From contig PNAT01000109.1 in NCBI GenBank assembly GCA_003169675.1, forward strand, positions 1 to 56,773: a stretch of DNA of 56,773 bases, in the 5' to 3' direction. The notes beneath the pieces are model-generated. The model was given only the letters and a program-made list of their open reading frames with translations. It made no database searches and was not told the DNA's origin. This DNA comes from Acidimicrobiaceae bacterium (GTDB lineage Bacteria; Actinomycetota; Acidimicrobiia; Acidimicrobiales; RAAP-2). Of the stretch, positions 16,047 to 23,499 are shown one piece after another (the first letter of the stretch is position 1; every line of letters begins with the position of its first letter). Made by a program: the position numbers and the translations under genes.

Positions 16047-17335
16047 CAGCTTGGCTGATCGAGGTGCACAAGCTCGTCGGGCGCCATCAGCGCGATGGCT
16101 TCGGGCTCGGGTGGAAGGAGATAGGCCTGGACCGGAAGGTAGATGTAGCCCGTCGTCTTGCCGGGATTCATGACCTCCACCCGACCGGCCGGCTCCCGCC
16201 AGTCATAGAGCACGCCGCCCCGGGTCTGCACGCCGATGGAATAGGTGAAGGCGCCGTCGAGAAGGGGGATGTTCTCCACCAGGAAATTGACCAGACCCGG
16301 TCCAACCGGGAGGTCGAACTGCAGCCCCATGATGCTGGTATCGGTGCGCATGAACGTGTTGTCATCGTCATCGCGCAGCTCAATGGAGAACACGATGTCA
16401 TCGGTGGCGATGGACGCGTGGTATCCGACACCGATGGTGAGGCTATCGCCTGTGCTGATGTAGGGAACCTCGGTGGAATGCGGGAATGAGTGGGCGGTGT
16501 AGGTCACGCGTACCGGATGATTGGGATCGGGAGAACCCACACCAAGCGGGACAGGCGCCGTCGGCTTGGACTCCTCATCGGATACCGAGAGTGTGTCACC
16601 TTCTTCAAGGAGTCCCTCCCGGAAGATCCGCACCGCCTCCCCGGGCAAGCCCTGGCCCACCATCTCACCGTGGCTCAGCACAACCGCCCGGTCGCAGATG
16701 GAGCGCACCTGGTCGGGCGAATGGGTGACCAGCAGGATGGTGCGCCCCTGCTGCTGGAACAGCTTGACCCGGTCCAGGCACTTGCGCTGGAAGCGCTCGT
16801 CTCCCACGGCCAGCACCTCGTCAATGACCAGGATGTCGGGATCCACATTGACGGCCACCGCAAAGCCAAGTCGCACGTACATGCCGGACGAATAAAACTT
16901 GACCGGTCCGTCAATGAATTCCTCGAGCTCGGAGAAGTCCACGATCTCATCGAAGACCTTGTCGACCTCCTTCTTGGACATGCCGAGCAGTGAGCCGTTC
17001 AGATAGATGTTCTCGCGCCCGGTCAGGTCCTGCTGGAAACCCGCGCCCAGCTCCAGCAGACCGGCCAGCTTCCCGCGCACCACGACCTGGCCGGTAGTGG
17101 GCTGCAACACGCCGCAGATGCACTTGAGCAGGGTTGACTTGCCCGAGCCGTTGCGACCCAGGATGCCGACGGTCTCTCCTTCTTTGACCTCAAGCCCGAC
17201 ATGCTTGAGGGCCCAGAAGTCCTCGTACTGGCCACGGCCGGCGTGGATCACCCGCTCCTTTATGGAGTTGTAGCGCCCGTGGGCCAGCCGGAAGCGCTTG
17301 GACACATCCTTGACGTCAACGGCAAAGCTGGTCAT
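16046..17335 (-). CDS. Polysaccharide ABC transporter ATP-binding protein (Wzt-like)
   Basis: A 429-residue cytoplasmic ATPase that energises export of a polysaccharide or O-antigen-like chain. Walker A is GRNGSGKS near residue 60, the signature is YSSGMYVRLGFAVA, Walker B is ILVIDEVLAVGDE, and the H-loop is VTHSPDQV. After the nucleotide-binding domain, residues from about 285 form a Wzt_C-like beta-sandwich (GDSLTIGVGYHASIATDDIVFS, GVLYDW) that in Wzt binds the chain terminus before export. That domain implies a pathway in which chains are capped before transport, consistent with the methyltransferase-like gene directly downstream. The permease gene ends 3 bases upstream. Confidence 0.93.
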   Translation of the reverse strand: MTSFAVDVKDVSKRFRLAHGRYNSIKERVIHAGRGQYEDFWALKHVGLEVKEGETVGILGRNGSGKSTLLKCICGVLQPTTGQVVVRGKLAGLLELGAGFQQDLTGRENIYLNGSLLGMSKKEVDKVFDEIVDFSELEEFIDGPVKFYSSGMYVRLGFAVAVNVDPDILVIDEVLAVGDERFQRKCLDRVKLFQQQGRTILLVTHSPDQVRSICDRAVVLSHGEMVGQGLPGEAVRIFREGLLEEGDTLSVSDEESKPTAPVPLGVGSPDPNHPVRVTYTAHSFPHSTEVPYISTGDSLTIGVGYHASIATDDIVFSIELRDDDDNTFMRTDTSIMGLQFDLPVGPGLVNFLVENIPLLDGAFTYSIGVQTRGGVLYDWREPAGRVEVMNPGKTTGYIYLPVQAYLLPPEPEAIALMAPDELVHLDQPS

Positions 17336-17338
17336 CGC

Positions 17339-18373
17339 CTACAGCTCCTCGGCGAAGTTGCCCTCGAGGCGGCCGAAGACGGCCAGGGCCACTATGAAAA
17401 GGACTCCGGCGGCAGCCAACACGCCCAGGTCGAGGGACAGGTACCAGAGCGGGCCCTTGGTCGGGAGGACGTAGAACGTGGTCAGGACTCCCTTTACGGG
17501 GATCCGGGGAGTCGGGTTGGCGTAGATGAAACGCTGAAAGGTGAGGATCAGCGGTGTCATCGGATTGAGGAAGTAGATCCAGCTGAGGCCCTTGGGCCCA
17601 AGTCTGTTGCCGATCTGGGCCTGGTAGTCGTAGACGATCGGGCAGGCCCAGAACCACGCGGTGAGCACCACCTCAATGAGGTGCTGCGTGTCACGCAGAT
17701 ACACGTTGATGGACGAGAGCAGCACAGCAATGGCCGAAGCCAGCAGGACCGCCGTCACCAGAGCCAGCAATGCCAGGGGGAGGTACGGCCACGCCGGCAT
17801 GTGGTGGAGGACCAGCATGAAGATGACCATGACGATGGCCTGGAAGAAAAAGAAGACGCAGGCCGATCCCACCGCGGCCAGGGCCAGGATCTCGCGGGGG
17901 AACGAGACCTTCTTCACGATGCCGGCGTTGTTGACGATGACTCCGGTCCCGGTCAACACGCCGAGCGAGAACAAGTTCCACAACAGCAGTCCGGCGAAGA
18001 GGAAGATGATGAATTGCGGCTGGCGATTGTTCAAGACGATCTGGAAGACGACGAAGTAGATGGCCAGCGTCATCGCCGGCGCCACCATGGACCAGACCAG
18101 ACCGAGCACGGAGTTCTTGTACTTAACCTTTATCTCGGTGCGGATGAGATAGACCAGCAATTCTCGGGAGAGCCAGATCTCGCGCAGCCGCTGGCGCACG
18201 CCGATGGTCGGGGAGACGACGCGCGTGATCTTGTGACCCTGGGACTCGCGTGCGCTGAAGCCGGCCGCCTGGGCGGCCATCGGCGAGGCATCGGCAACCG
18301 GGCGCGCCGCCCTAAATCCGTCGCCCCCCGGTGTCTTGGCGCCCGACGACGAGGCCGGAACCTCCAAGGCCAC
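17339..18373 (-). CDS. Polysaccharide ABC transporter permease (Wzm/TagG-like)
   Basis: A 344-residue ABC-2 type membrane protein. After a hydrophilic N-terminal tail of about 75 residues comes RELLVYLIRTEIKVKYKNSVLGLVWSM, the family's amphipathic entry helix and first membrane segment, then five further hydrophobic stretches. It forms the translocation channel with the ATPase encoded next. GTG 18373 is 2 bases after the clpP stop; an internal ATG at residue 32 is an alternative start. The order permease then ATPase is usual for Wzm/Wzt pairs. Confidence 0.92.
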   Translation of the reverse strand: MALEVPASSSGAKTPGGDGFRAARPVADASPMAAQAAGFSARESQGHKITRVVSPTIGVRQRLREIWLSRELLVYLIRTEIKVKYKNSVLGLVWSMVAPAMTLAIYFVVFQIVLNNRQPQFIIFLFAGLLLWNLFSLGVLTGTGVIVNNAGIVKKVSFPREILALAAVGSACVFFFFQAIVMVIFMLVLHHMPAWPYLPLALLALVTAVLLASAIAVLLSSINVYLRDTQHLIEVVLTAWFWACPIVYDYQAQIGNRLGPKGLSWIYFLNPMTPLILTFQRFIYANPTPRIPVKGVLTTFYVLPTKGPLWYLSLDLGVLAAAGVLFIVALAVFGRLEGNFAEEL

Positions 18374-18375
18374 GT

Positions 18376-18987
18376 CTATTTGTTTCCCGCCGCGGCGATA
18401 GAGCGGTCGATCACCTGATCGATGAAGCCGTACTCACACGCCTCAGCGGCGGTGAACCAGCGGTCACGATCCGAGTCCGCTTCAATCCGCTCCAGCGGTT
18501 GGCCGGTGTGGAAGGCGATGCGCTCGGCCATCATGCGCTTGAGGTAGATGATCTGCTCGGCCTGAATGGCGATGTCGGCCGCCTGGCCCTGCATGGCGCC
18601 CGAAGGCTGGTGCATCAAGATACGCGAGTGCGGCAGCGCGAAGCGCTTGCCGGGGGCGCCTGAGCAGAGGAGGAATTGCCCCATGCTGGCGGCCAGGCCC
18701 ACGCAGATAGTGGAGACATCGGGGCGCACGAACTGCATGGTGTCGTAGATGGCCAGGCCATCGGTCACCGATCCCCCGGGGGAGTTGATGTAGAGCGAAA
18801 TGTCCCTCTCGGGATCCTCGGCCTCCAGGAGGACCAGCTGGGCGCAGACGAGGTTGGCCGTCACCTCGTCGATCGCACTCCCGATGAAGACGATGCGCTC
18901 TTTGAGGAGCCGCTGGAAGATGTCGCCCGTGGGGTCAGGCACCCCGCTGGCGGCCACGATGGTGGGCATTCCGGATGCGCTGGCCAT
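18376..18987 (-). CDS. clpP: ATP-dependent Clp protease proteolytic subunit
   Basis: A 203-residue serine peptidase that forms the tetradecameric ClpP barrel and degrades proteins delivered by Clp ATPases. The catalytic triad is visible: S101 in GLAASMGQ, H126 in LMHQPSG and D175 in DSDRDRWF, with the family spacing of 25 and 49 residues. YINSPGGSV forms the substrate-binding strand. The ATG has TAGCCT ending 6 bases upstream, which suggests a leaderless transcript. It is a single clpP with no clpX or partner clpP beside it; instead it is followed after 2 bases by the polysaccharide export permease. The organism probably has further clpP copies elsewhere. Confidence 0.96.
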   Translation of the reverse strand: MASASGMPTIVAASGVPDPTGDIFQRLLKERIVFIGSAIDEVTANLVCAQLVLLEAEDPERDISLYINSPGGSVTDGLAIYDTMQFVRPDVSTICVGLAASMGQFLLCSGAPGKRFALPHSRILMHQPSGAMQGQAADIAIQAEQIIYLKRMMAERIAFHTGQPLERIEADSDRDRWFTAAEACEYGFIDQVIDRSIAAAGNK

Positions 18988-18993
18988 GGCACG

Positions 18994-18999
18994 AGGCTA
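18994..18999 (-). promoter_or_regulatory. -10 element TAGCCT for the clpP-export operon (leaderless)
   Basis: On the minus strand TAGCCT ends 6 bases before the clpP ATG. There is no other promoter-sized gap between clpP and the end of the glycosyltransferase at 12716, so it may drive the whole six-gene unit. Confidence 0.45.
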
Positions 19000-19067
19000 G
19001 TGGCCGGGGCAGACAGGCGCGAGCACTTGGCCGTACACTCCCTGTTCACCCGCACCGCGGGCCCGCT

Positions 19068-19150
19068 GCGGGCGTGGCGGAACAGGCAGACGCGCCGGGT
19101 TTAGGTCCCGGTCCCCACTGGGGGTGGAGGTTCGAATCCTCTCGCCCGCA
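19068..19150 (+). tRNA. tRNA-Leu (anticodon UAG)
   Basis: An 83-base class II tRNA. The acceptor stem GCGGGCG pairs with CGCCCGC, followed by discriminator A at 19150; CCA is not encoded. The anticodon stem CCGGG/CCCGG encloses loop TTTAGGT, giving anticodon TAG. A long variable arm (TCCCCACTGGGGG region) and the T arm GGAGG-TTCGAAT-CCTCT are present. It decodes CUA and, by wobble, CUG. TACACT at 19034-19039 is a possible -10 element. Confidence 0.96.
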
Positions 19151-19161
19151 CTAAATCTCCC

Positions 19162-19179
19162 GCCGGCTCAATGGCCGGC
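19162..19179 (+). terminator. Hairpin just after tRNA-Leu
   Basis: GCCGGC, a 6-base loop and GCCGGC form a short GC-rich stem 12 bases after the tRNA. There is no T-run, so it is only a possible terminator or processing signal. Confidence 0.35.
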
Positions 19180-19344
19180 AATACCATGAACGCCCCGGTT
19201 GTCGCCATGGTGGCCATGCCCGACGGCGGGGGCTACTGGCTCATGGGCGCCGACGGCGGGGTATTCGCCCTGGGCGACGCCCCGTTCCTGGGCTCGGCCG
19301 TCTCCTATCACTTGAACCAGACGATCACCTCAGCCTCGACGTAG
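19171..19344 (+). pseudogene. Orphan fragment of the GGYW surface-repeat family
   Basis: An open frame of 57 codons from ATG 19171 (or ATG 19186) to TAG 19342 encodes NAPVVAMVAMPDGGGYWLM, DGGVFALGDAPFLGS and LNQTITSAST. This is one complete 42-residue unit plus edges of the repeats found at 2765-3535 and 11976-12716. There is no signal peptide, no other domain and no promoter of its own: the frame starts 21 bases after a tRNA. It reads as the leftover end of a lost surface-protein gene. Expression as a small protein cannot be excluded, but nothing supports it. Confidence 0.7.
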
Positions 19345-19402
19345 GGGAGATCCCGGGAATCTGGCGATGCGCTCAGACGTCCGATGCAGCTCTCCAGAGG
19401 CC

Positions 19403-20224
19403 TCAGCCCCGAACGGACTTGACCAGGAAGACGGCTTCGAGGAATTGCTCGGGGCCCATGTTCGATGGAGCGCCGACCACCATCGGCCAGATCCCGTTGG
19501 CCAGGTCGACCGCCAATTTCCCCCGCGCCTCGGGTGTGTAGCCCGATCGGTTTGACAAGAACATGCCGGCAACCATCATGTCGGCCGGTCGCACCGCAGT
19601 GACGTCCCAGTGGACGAGTTCGGGCGGGAGCACGCCCGGACCGGCGGGAAACGTCGGCACCGAGCCGGTTCCCCCACCCGGCGAGGAGGTCCACTGCGAG
19701 GCGTCGTCCCAGGCGCGAGGGCCCAGCAACTTGTCGGCTGCCGTCCGCTCTCTGATCACGACCGTGCCACCCGCAAGGTCGCCGAGCCGCTGATGGCGCG
19801 TCGTGACCAGGATCAGCACGCTTCCCACCAGGCTGAAGGGATAGGGGATCATGTCGATAAGACGCAGGATGTTGCGGATAGCGCTAGCCCAGAAGCCCAC
19901 GGGTCCGCCGTCGGCACGAACCACCCGAAGCCCGACGGCCCGCTTCCCGATTGATCGTCCCGACGTGAGCATTTCACACACGACGAAATAGCCGAACAAG
20001 TCCAGGAATGCGACCAGGGCTACCGCACCAGAGGTGACCAACTTCGAGGTCTCCCCCCCTCCCGAGTCCGCCGCCCGCAATATGAGGACGAAGGCGATGA
20101 ACACGGAGATCTGAATGAGAAAATCAATAAGATACGCGACGAAGCGAGATCCCAGTCCGGCCAGTACAACACTGAGGGACACACCCTCCGGCGTCGCCGA
20201 CACGTACCGATCCTCGAGGTCCAC
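19403..20224 (-). CDS. RDD-family membrane protein
   Basis: A 273-residue protein. The RDD domain fills the first 170 residues: TPEGVSLSVVLAGLGSRFVAYLIDF holds the conserved arginine and aspartate in the first membrane segment, GRSIGKRAVGLRVVRADGG follows the second, and RHQRLGDLAGGTVVI ends the domain. The remaining 100 residues are soluble and glycine/proline-rich with no recognised fold. RDD proteins have been linked to ion transport or act as accessory membrane proteins; here the neighbours are SpoIIM and the MoxR cluster, a common actinobacterial association. It starts at GTG 20224, 3 bases from the divergent spoIIM-like ATG, with TAGTTT 6 bases upstream. Confidence 0.88.
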   Translation of the reverse strand: MDLEDRYVSATPEGVSLSVVLAGLGSRFVAYLIDFLIQISVFIAFVLILRAADSGGGETSKLVTSGAVALVAFLDLFGYFVVCEMLTSGRSIGKRAVGLRVVRADGGPVGFWASAIRNILRLIDMIPYPFSLVGSVLILVTTRHQRLGDLAGGTVVIRERTAADKLLGPRAWDDASQWTSSPGGGTGSVPTFPAGPGVLPPELVHWDVTAVRPADMMVAGMFLSNRSGYTPEARGKLAVDLANGIWPMVVGAPSNMGPEQFLEAVFLVKSVRG

Positions 20225-20227
20225 GAC

Positions 20228-21238
20228 ATGAAACTAGAGCGTTTCCTAGCTGAACGTACTGAAGCGTGGGTGGAGCTTGAGGATCTGGTGCAGAAGGCCA
20301 AAGGGCGCGCAGGGCGCCTCCAGCCGAGCGAGATCATGCGCCTCGGTGAGCTCTATCGGGTGGCGGCGGCCGACCTCGCGCTGGCCCGACGATCCTTCCC
20401 TTGGGCGCCCGGGACACAGCACCTCCAAAGTCTCGTCGTTCGGGCTCACGCGCTTGTCTATTCCCGGGCCGGCCGTTCGGAAACCGCCGGCGAGTTCCTT
20501 GGCCACGGAATGTGGATGCGAATCAGAGCAAGCGGGCGGTGCCTGACACTCTCCGCCGCAGTCATGGCCGGCGCCGTCCTCCTCGGGGTGCTGTGGGCTC
20601 TCATCAATCCGCACTCGGCTTCTGGCCTCCTCCCCGGGGGAAGCCATATCTCAGTCAAATCGCACGGCGGCTTCTACGGAATATCGGTCCCGGCGAGGGG
20701 CGGCTTGGCCGTCACTATCTTTGTCAACAACATTGAGGTCTCGATTTTGGCCATCGCGGGCGGTTTCACCTTTGGTGTCTTGACGATCTACTCGGTCGCC
20801 TACAACGGCGCCCTGCTGGGAGTGCTCGGCACCCTTGAGTGGAGGGGCGGTGGATTTGACCAGTTCCTCCGCCTGGTCGTCCCCCACGGGCTGCTCGAAC
20901 TTTCGTGTATCGCTTTGGCGGGCGCCGGTGGACTGGTCATTGCCAGGGCTCTGATCGACCCTGGGCGCTCGTCCCGGTCTGACGCTCTGGCTGTCCTGGT
21001 TCCACAATTGGGCGCCACTGTGCTGGCGGTAGTGATCTTCCTCACCGTCGCCGGCCTGACCGAGGGGTTCGTGACCCCTTGGGATCTTCCGACGGCGGCG
21101 GCGATCGGAATCGGCATCATCCTCTCTGGTGGTTTCTGGACCATGGTCGTTCTGCGAGGTGCCCCTGACAGGAGGGCCCAGCCGGAAGTTGGGGAGCCCG
21201 TACTCCGTTCAGGAATTACAAGCGTCCTGCCGACTTGA
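20228..21238 (+). CDS. Stage II sporulation protein M family (DUF95) membrane protein
   Basis: A 336-residue integral membrane protein. A 100-residue soluble N terminus (LERFLAERTEAWVELEDLVQKA) precedes about six membrane segments. The hallmark of the SpoIIM/DUF95 family is IFVNNIEVSILAIAGGFTFG, followed by VPHGLLELSCIALAGAGG. In Bacillus SpoIIM works with SpoIID and SpoIIP in septal peptidoglycan degradation; in non-sporulating actinobacteria it accompanies MoxR/DUF58 and its role is unknown. A GAGGT lies 7 bases before the ATG. Its 3' end overlaps the DUF58 gene on the other strand by 23 bases. A SpoIID-domain protein is encoded at 2762 in this window. Confidence 0.88.
   Translation: MKLERFLAERTEAWVELEDLVQKAKGRAGRLQPSEIMRLGELYRVAAADLALARRSFPWAPGTQHLQSLVVRAHALVYSRAGRSETAGEFLGHGMWMRIRASGRCLTLSAAVMAGAVLLGVLWALINPHSASGLLPGGSHISVKSHGGFYGISVPARGGLAVTIFVNNIEVSILAIAGGFTFGVLTIYSVAYNGALLGVLGTLEWRGGGFDQFLRLVVPHGLLELSCIALAGAGGLVIARALIDPGRSSRSDALAVLVPQLGATVLAVVIFLTVAGLTEGFVTPWDLPTAAAIGIGIILSGGFWTMVVLRGAPDRRAQPEVGEPVLRSGITSVLPT
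20231..20236 (-). promoter_or_regulatory. -10 element TAGTTT for the RDD gene, inside spoIIM-like codons 2-3
   Basis: On the minus strand TAGTTT ends 6 bases before GTG 20224. Because the two divergent starts are only 3 bases apart, this promoter element must lie inside the coding sequence of the SpoIIM-like gene, and the promoter of that gene inside the RDD gene. Confidence 0.4.
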
Positions 21239-22532
21239 TCCCGGTGTAGGCGCTCACACACGCTGGTCCCAGCGACTGAGGATCAGCCTCGACCACAACG
21301 ACTCCCATGCGTCGGAGGAGAGCGTAGGTGCGTCGCCGGGCAACAAGAAGATCTAGAGCGATCGCCGCCCGCAGCACATCTCGCACGCCATCCGGTGATT
21401 CTGTGATGGCGTCCTGGAGGTCAAGGTCTCGACAGCTCACCACCATGATCACGTGGTGCCGCACCAATATGGGCACGACCGAAAGAAGCGTTCTGGCCGC
21501 AGCGGGATCTACGAGATCAGTGAAAAGGGCGATCAGGGACCGCTTGCGCCCGGCGACAGTTTGGAAAGCCCGGTCGTAGTCAGCCTCGACCTCAATGGGT
21601 TCCAGGTCAAAAAGGGCACGGACCACCTGGTCGGCCCCCCTGCGGCGTGGTTCAAGCTGGCGCACAATGTCTCCCGCGAAGGCCACCGTACCCACGCGAT
21701 CGCCCGCTTCATCGGCGGCAACAGCAAGAACGGCCAACGCGTCGAGAGCGACGTCGAGGCGCGTGCTGCCCGCCACCGGAGAAGCCATGAGGCGGCCCGA
21801 GTCAACGAGGCACACGAGGTCGCGATTGTCGTCGATCCGATACTGATTGGTCATTGGCCTGCCGATGCGGGCGGTGGCCAGCCAGTTGACCTGGCGGATG
21901 TCGTCATCGGCCGAGTACTCGCGAATGGACTCGAATTCGGTACCGAGGCCCAGGCGACTCCGGACCTTCCCCTCCTCGGGTGACCGGTTCAGGCGACGCA
22001 GGGCAGCCAGCCGGCGGGCGCGGGGAAGGTCGGGCAGGACCATCACCGTGGCCGGGCTACCCACAGTGTGGTCGCAGGTGGCCAGGCCCAGAGGTCCCCC
22101 AATGCGAATGACGGGCGGCGGCAGAACATGTACGCCGCGATGGAGGCCGACCACAATGCAGTCGAGGTCGTCCCGCTGGGTTTCCGCCGGTTCAATGCCG
22201 AGTTCGGGCGGCGACGGTTGGCGGAGACGGGCGATGTGGCCGCCGTCGAGCTCTGCGGCGATGCCGTACGGGTGAGGCACGTGTCTGGCCATTGTCGGAA
22301 GGTCACCACATTCGATACGCACCCGGGTTCGAAATGCCAAGACCATGTCCGTCGTGACGCATCCGGCGCCAAGACCGCACAGCACGATCACGACTGCGGG
22401 GGGAAGATGAAGGACCACCGTCACCAGAGCGACTGCACCGAGTGCGAATGCCGTCCAACGCGAGGGTCTGGTACCCGAGCGTTGCCGGACACCTTGGTTG
22501 GCCACGGGAAAAGATCCGGTCGTTGACACCAT
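21216..22532 (-). CDS. DUF58 domain-containing protein
   Basis: A 438-residue protein. Two hydrophobic segments near residues 28-65 anchor it in the membrane. The DUF58 core is GTEFESIREYSADDDIRQVNW followed by LVCLVDSGRLM, and the C-terminal part resembles a von Willebrand A-like fold (IALFTDLVDPAAARTL). DUF58 proteins are the usual partners of MoxR AAA ATPases and are thought to be assembled or activated by them. The ATG lies 7 bases after the moxR-like stop. It is the last gene of the operon that begins at 26515. Confidence 0.92.
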   Translation of the reverse strand: MVSTTGSFPVANQGVRQRSGTRPSRWTAFALGAVALVTVVLHLPPAVVIVLCGLGAGCVTTDMVLAFRTRVRIECGDLPTMARHVPHPYGIAAELDGGHIARLRQPSPPELGIEPAETQRDDLDCIVVGLHRGVHVLPPPVIRIGGPLGLATCDHTVGSPATVMVLPDLPRARRLAALRRLNRSPEEGKVRSRLGLGTEFESIREYSADDDIRQVNWLATARIGRPMTNQYRIDDNRDLVCLVDSGRLMASPVAGSTRLDVALDALAVLAVAADEAGDRVGTVAFAGDIVRQLEPRRRGADQVVRALFDLEPIEVEADYDRAFQTVAGRKRSLIALFTDLVDPAAARTLLSVVPILVRHHVIMVVSCRDLDLQDAITESPDGVRDVLRAAIALDLLVARRRTYALLRRMGVVVVEADPQSLGPACVSAYTGIKSAGRL

Positions 22533-22539
22533 GCGCGGA

Positions 22540-23499
22540 CTAGCGAGGCACGGGCACAGTGGTCAGTGCAGTTTGCAGTGCCTGTTCTGGGGTGAATCGG
22601 TCCAATTCTGCCTCGGGCGTCAGGATCAGTCGATGGCGCAGGACCACCGGGACCAGGGAGATGACGTCGTCGGGAATCACGTAGGCGCGTCCGGAGATCC
22701 GGGCCCAGGCCTTGGCCGCAGCCAAGAGGTGCACCGCAGCCCGTGGACTGGCCCCGAGCGAGACGCTCGGCAATTCGCGTGTCTTGCGGACCACGCTGGC
22801 AACGTAGGAAATGATTGGGTCGCTCACCGTCACCGCATCCACCTCGGCGCGGATCGCGTGAAATGATCCCGCATCGCCGACGACGAGGACGTCGTCCAGC
22901 GTCGCGGGAGCGACCCCCGAGTGGCGCAGCCGCAGCAGCTCCTCCTCCCCTTCCACTGATGGATAGTCAATGGTGAGCTTCATGAGGAAGCGGTCGAGCT
23001 GTGCCTCGGGTAACGGGTATGTCCCTTCGAACTCGATCGGATTCACGGTGGCGAGCACCACGAACGGGTCGGGCAGCGGATGGGGCGTCCCGTCCACCGT
23101 CACCTGGCGCTCCTGCATGGCCTCGAGGAGGGCGGCCTGGGTCTTGGGCGGAGTTCGGTTGATCTCGTCAGCCAGAACGACATTGGCAAAGATCGGACCT
23201 TGGCGGAAGACCAGTTCCCCGGCCCGCAGAGCCAGCGAGCCCGTCAGGTCAGAAGGAAGCAAATCGGGAGTGAACTGCACCCTCCGGACCGTGAGTCCGC
23301 ATGCTCGCCCGACGGCGGCGGCGAGCAGGGACTTGGCGACCCCTGGGGGACCTTCCAGGAGGAGGTGGCCGCCCACGGCGATGGCGGCCAACACGGCGTC
23401 AATAGTTTGCCCGTGTCCGATTACAACTTTGGCCACCTCGGTGTGCAATCCGGCTCTAATCCGGTTGGTCACGTCGCCATTGTCGGGTGCTGTCGTCAT
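22540..23499 (-). CDS. MoxR-family AAA+ ATPase
   Basis: A 319-residue cytoplasmic AAA+ ATPase. Walker A is GPPGVAKS (residues 50-57), Walker B is LADEIN (109-114), the RTPPKTQAALLEAMQERQVT segment is the MoxR hallmark, and VLATVNPIEFEGTYPLPEAQ with LDRF gives sensor 1 and the following region. MoxR proteins are chaperone-like and act with VWA-domain partners; the adjacent DUF58 protein is the obvious partner. ATG 23499 is chosen because it overlaps the upstream stop (ATGA) and follows GGAAGGAGG; an in-frame GTG at 23529 would overlap the upstream gene more. Confidence 0.95.
   Translation of the reverse strand: MTTAPDNGDVTNRIRAGLHTEVAKVVIGHGQTIDAVLAAIAVGGHLLLEGPPGVAKSLLAAAVGRACGLTVRRVQFTPDLLPSDLTGSLALRAGELVFRQGPIFANVVLADEINRTPPKTQAALLEAMQERQVTVDGTPHPLPDPFVVLATVNPIEFEGTYPLPEAQLDRFLMKLTIDYPSVEGEEELLRLRHSGVAPATLDDVLVVGDAGSFHAIRAEVDAVTVSDPIISYVASVVRKTRELPSVSLGASPRAAVHLLAAAKAWARISGRAYVIPDDVISLVPVVLRHRLILTPEAELDRFTPEQALQTALTTVPVPR

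Noticed and set aside
17201-18418. 405-codon plus-strand frame opposite the ABC transporter genes
   Set aside because: Histidine/glutamine/glutamate-rich, with no hydrophobic core, antisense to two clearly conserved genes.
19186-19344. Functional small gene for the single repeat unit
   Set aside because: No promoter, no signal peptide and a single edge-trimmed unit after a tRNA; a remnant is more likely.
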